A stretch of 64,000 nt of DNA, taken from contig JAOUBJ010000002.1 in the NCBI GenBank assembly GCA_029860345.1, forward strand, positions 186,001 through 250,000, written 5' to 3'. The notes beneath the pieces are model-generated. The model was not told where the DNA came from. It saw only the letters and a program-made list of their open reading frames with translations, and did no database searches. Below, piece after piece: positions 62,656 through 64,000 of the stretch; the stretch's first letter is position 1; every line of letters starts with the position of its first letter. Made by a program: the position numbers and the translations under genes. Source of the DNA: Candidatus Zixiibacteriota bacterium. GTDB lineage: Bacteria; Zixibacteria; MSB-5A5; GN15; FEB-12.

Positions 62656-62672
62656 GGCACGCCTGGCGTGCC
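62656..62672 (+). repeat. Perfect 17-base palindrome
   Basis: GGCACGCC, one T, GGCGTGCC. It stands beside the nested family B element. Confidence 0.6.
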
Positions 62673-62701
62673 GTGGCAATCTCAATTCATTGCACACGTG
62701 T

Positions 62702-62725
62702 CATGCCGAGCGGAGTCGAGGCATG
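62702..62725 (+). repeat. Dispersed hairpin repeat family B, copy 3
   Basis: CATGCC and GGCATG flank the same central GAGCGGAGTCGA as the copy at 44504. Arms differ from that copy but still pair perfectly, which is compensatory change. Confidence 0.72.
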
Positions 62726-62870
62726 AGATTGCCGCCCTACTCCGCCGGCGGCGGTCGGGGCGGTAAGAATGAGGGGCGCCAACTACCGGAATCACAGACT
62801 TGCTTTCCAGACAGCAACCTCTTAGATTGACAGGCGTATTGATGGTATGAAACAGCGGATGATTTTATAA

Positions 62871-63803
62871 ATGGCCGTCATCGAAGTACAGGATCTGACC
62901 AAAATATATCGCACCGGCATGCGCAAAGGGGATATTGTGGCCATCGACAACCTCACCCTGAATATCGGCATGGGGGAGATTTTCGGTCTGCTGGGTCCCA
63001 ACGGCGCAGGCAAGACAACACTATTCCGGGTTTTGTTGAGCCTTACGGCAGCCACTTCAGGTGGTGCCAAGATTTTCGGTCGCCCCTCTGTCGAGGCACG
63101 GTCGCGCAGTCAGATCGGATACCTGCCTGAAAACCATCGTTTTCCGTTTCACCTGACCGGGATGGGTCTGCTTGAATTCACAGCCCGGATGTATGGCATA
63201 CCGCCGTTGGAGTTCAAGCATCGCGCCGATGAGCTTCTGGAACTGGTCGGCATGACCAAATGGGCCGACACCAAAATCAGAAACTACTCCAAAGGTATGG
63301 GGCAACGCATCGGGCTGGCCCAGGCTATGATTTCCGACCCGGAGGTGCTGCTGTTGGATGAACCTACCGATGGCGTCGATCCCCTGGGAAAAATAGAACT
63401 GCGCAAAGTGCTCGAAAGGATTCGTGCCGGCGGCAAGTCAATCGTGCTGAACAGCCACCTGCTTTCGGAAGTTGAGTCGGTCGCCGACCGAGTGGCCATA
63501 TTGTCGCGCGGACGTCTGGTCAGGGTGGGGACAGTCGAAGAACTGACCAGCCGCAAGAGTCAGTATGACATTGAGGCCGACATGGGCAGTCGGTTGATCG
63601 AGATTCCTGAGGAGATCGGTAAAGTTGTCGTCGTAACGGCTCGCAGCATGACTGTCGAGTTGACTAAAAAAGAATACATAAACCACATCATCGACATGCT
63701 GAGGATGAAAAAGATTCCCATCTCCGCGGTCACACCGGTCAAGGTCAGCCTCGAGCAGTCATTTCTGGAGACAATCACCAGCGACCAGGAGAACCAGCCA
63801 TGA
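62871..63803 (+). CDS. ABC transporter ATP-binding protein (ABC-2 type exporter)
   Basis: The 310-residue ATPase has Walker A GPNGAGKTT near residue 44, signature YSKGMGQRIGLAQ near residue 140, Walker B VLLLDEPTDGVDPLG near residue 161 and the H-loop LNSHLLSEVESVADRV. The last 90 residues form the small C-terminal domain common in exporters of the CcmA/NatA type. The permease gene overlaps its stop by four bases (ATGA). Substrate unknown. Confidence 0.9.
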   Translation: MAVIEVQDLTKIYRTGMRKGDIVAIDNLTLNIGMGEIFGLLGPNGAGKTTLFRVLLSLTAATSGGAKIFGRPSVEARSRSQIGYLPENHRFPFHLTGMGLLEFTARMYGIPPLEFKHRADELLELVGMTKWADTKIRNYSKGMGQRIGLAQAMISDPEVLLLDEPTDGVDPLGKIELRKVLERIRAGGKSIVLNSHLLSEVESVADRVAILSRGRLVRVGTVEELTSRKSQYDIEADMGSRLIEIPEEIGKVVVVTARSMTVELTKKEYINHIIDMLRMKKIPISAVTPVKVSLEQSFLETITSDQENQP

Positions 63804-64000
63804 GAGGCATTCTGGCTGATACTGTTTCAGAGATGGTTGACCGTAAAATGGTCTGGGTCTACTCAGGTGTCGCCTTGCTGGGGCTGTTGGCCATTCTGGT
63901 AACACGCTCAGTCGAAATGCAGTTTCAGACCGAGGGTCTGAATATGCAGGCCATGAACGAGCTGTGGTCACCGCGCCTCTGGCTCTACAATAAGTTCATG
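63800..64000 (+). CDS. ABC-2 permease, 3' end cut by window edge
   Basis: The frame opens at the ATG overlapping the ATPase stop and runs open to the window end, 67 codons. It starts MRGILADTVSEMVDRKMVWV and has a first membrane segment (YSGVALLGLLAILV) followed by an extracytoplasmic stretch, as in ABC-2 permeases of the NosY type. The rest lies outside the window. Confidence 0.72.
   Translation, partial: MRGILADTVSEMVDRKMVWVYSGVALLGLLAILVTRSVEMQFQTEGLNMQAMNELWSPRLWLYNKFM

Larger units (their letters stand above)
62277..62870. other. Repeat-rich intergenic region after tRNA-Thr
   Basis: Nearly 600 bases carry no believable gene. They contain a family C repeat (62419-62459), a perfect 17-base palindrome (62656-62672) and a family B repeat (62702-62725) enclosed by a 10-base inverted repeat GGCAATCTCA/TGAGATTGCC at 62675-62684 and 62724-62733. 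Confidence 0.6.

Overview
The window looks like a chromosome segment from an uncultured bacterium of the Fibrobacteres-Chlorobi-Bacteroidetes (FCB) supergroup. The best guess is candidate phylum Zixibacteria or a close relative. This rests on content: very large secreted proteins ending in a type IX-secretion-like C-terminal domain (YPNPFNP ... KMxLMK), abundant dockerin-like and cohesin-like modules, six-cysteine surface repeats, and ordinary Gram-negative housekeeping genes. Taxonomy is inference only.

Layout. 1-3273: molybdenum cofactor and transport genes (MOSC protein cut by the edge, mogA, moeA, MOT1-type molybdate transporter). 3274-4273: about 1 kb without a gene. 4274-25886: five collinear secreted-protein genes, four of them giant; they combine a metzincin-type protease, CARDB, FN3, PKD, cohesin-like and dockerin-like modules and type IX sorting domains. 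26039-29347: a compact operon of an ArsR-type regulator, a membrane-anchored thioredoxin-like Cys-rich protein, a CcdA/DsbD-like membrane protein, and hgcA and hgcB, the mercury-methylation pair. This is the most important locus in the window. 29501-32407: tldE and tldD, the latter with a twin-arginine signal. 32840-34378: cysK and cysE. 34389-35888: a secreted Memo-AMMECR1 fusion. 36095-38967: a ribbon-helix-helix/zinc-ribbon protein followed by znuA, znuC and znuB. 39170-41549: a predicted tRNA-queuosine mannosyltransferase and an MFS exporter. 41698-45721: ruvC, ruvA, ruvB, a small unknown gene, and queA. 45756-49526: a giant beta-helix protein with a C-terminal dockerin and no sorting domain. 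49640-54179: a nitrate/nitrite-sensing chemoreceptor, two small unknowns and an EamA transporter. 54227-54404: a tiny independent transcription unit. 54792-55700: an Mrr-like restriction endonuclease. 55967-62276: ispD, ispF, dedA, ddl, a HAD hydrolase, an M42 peptidase, cysS and tRNA-Thr(TGT). 62871-end: an ABC transporter cut by the edge.

How the parts may work together. The arsR-hgcAB cluster suggests metal-responsive control of methylmercury formation, with paired cysteines in several of its proteins as possible Hg(II)-thiol relay sites. The giant proteins carry both cohesin-like and dockerin-like modules, so they could build a surface complex; the anchorless dockerin protein at 45.8-49.5 kb is a candidate client. 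Several first genes (arsR, the Memo fusion, eamA, ispD, possibly ruvC) have promoter-like hexamers so close to the start codon that their mRNAs would be leaderless. Intergenic DNA holds at least three families of small palindromic repeats, some with compensatory changes in their stems.
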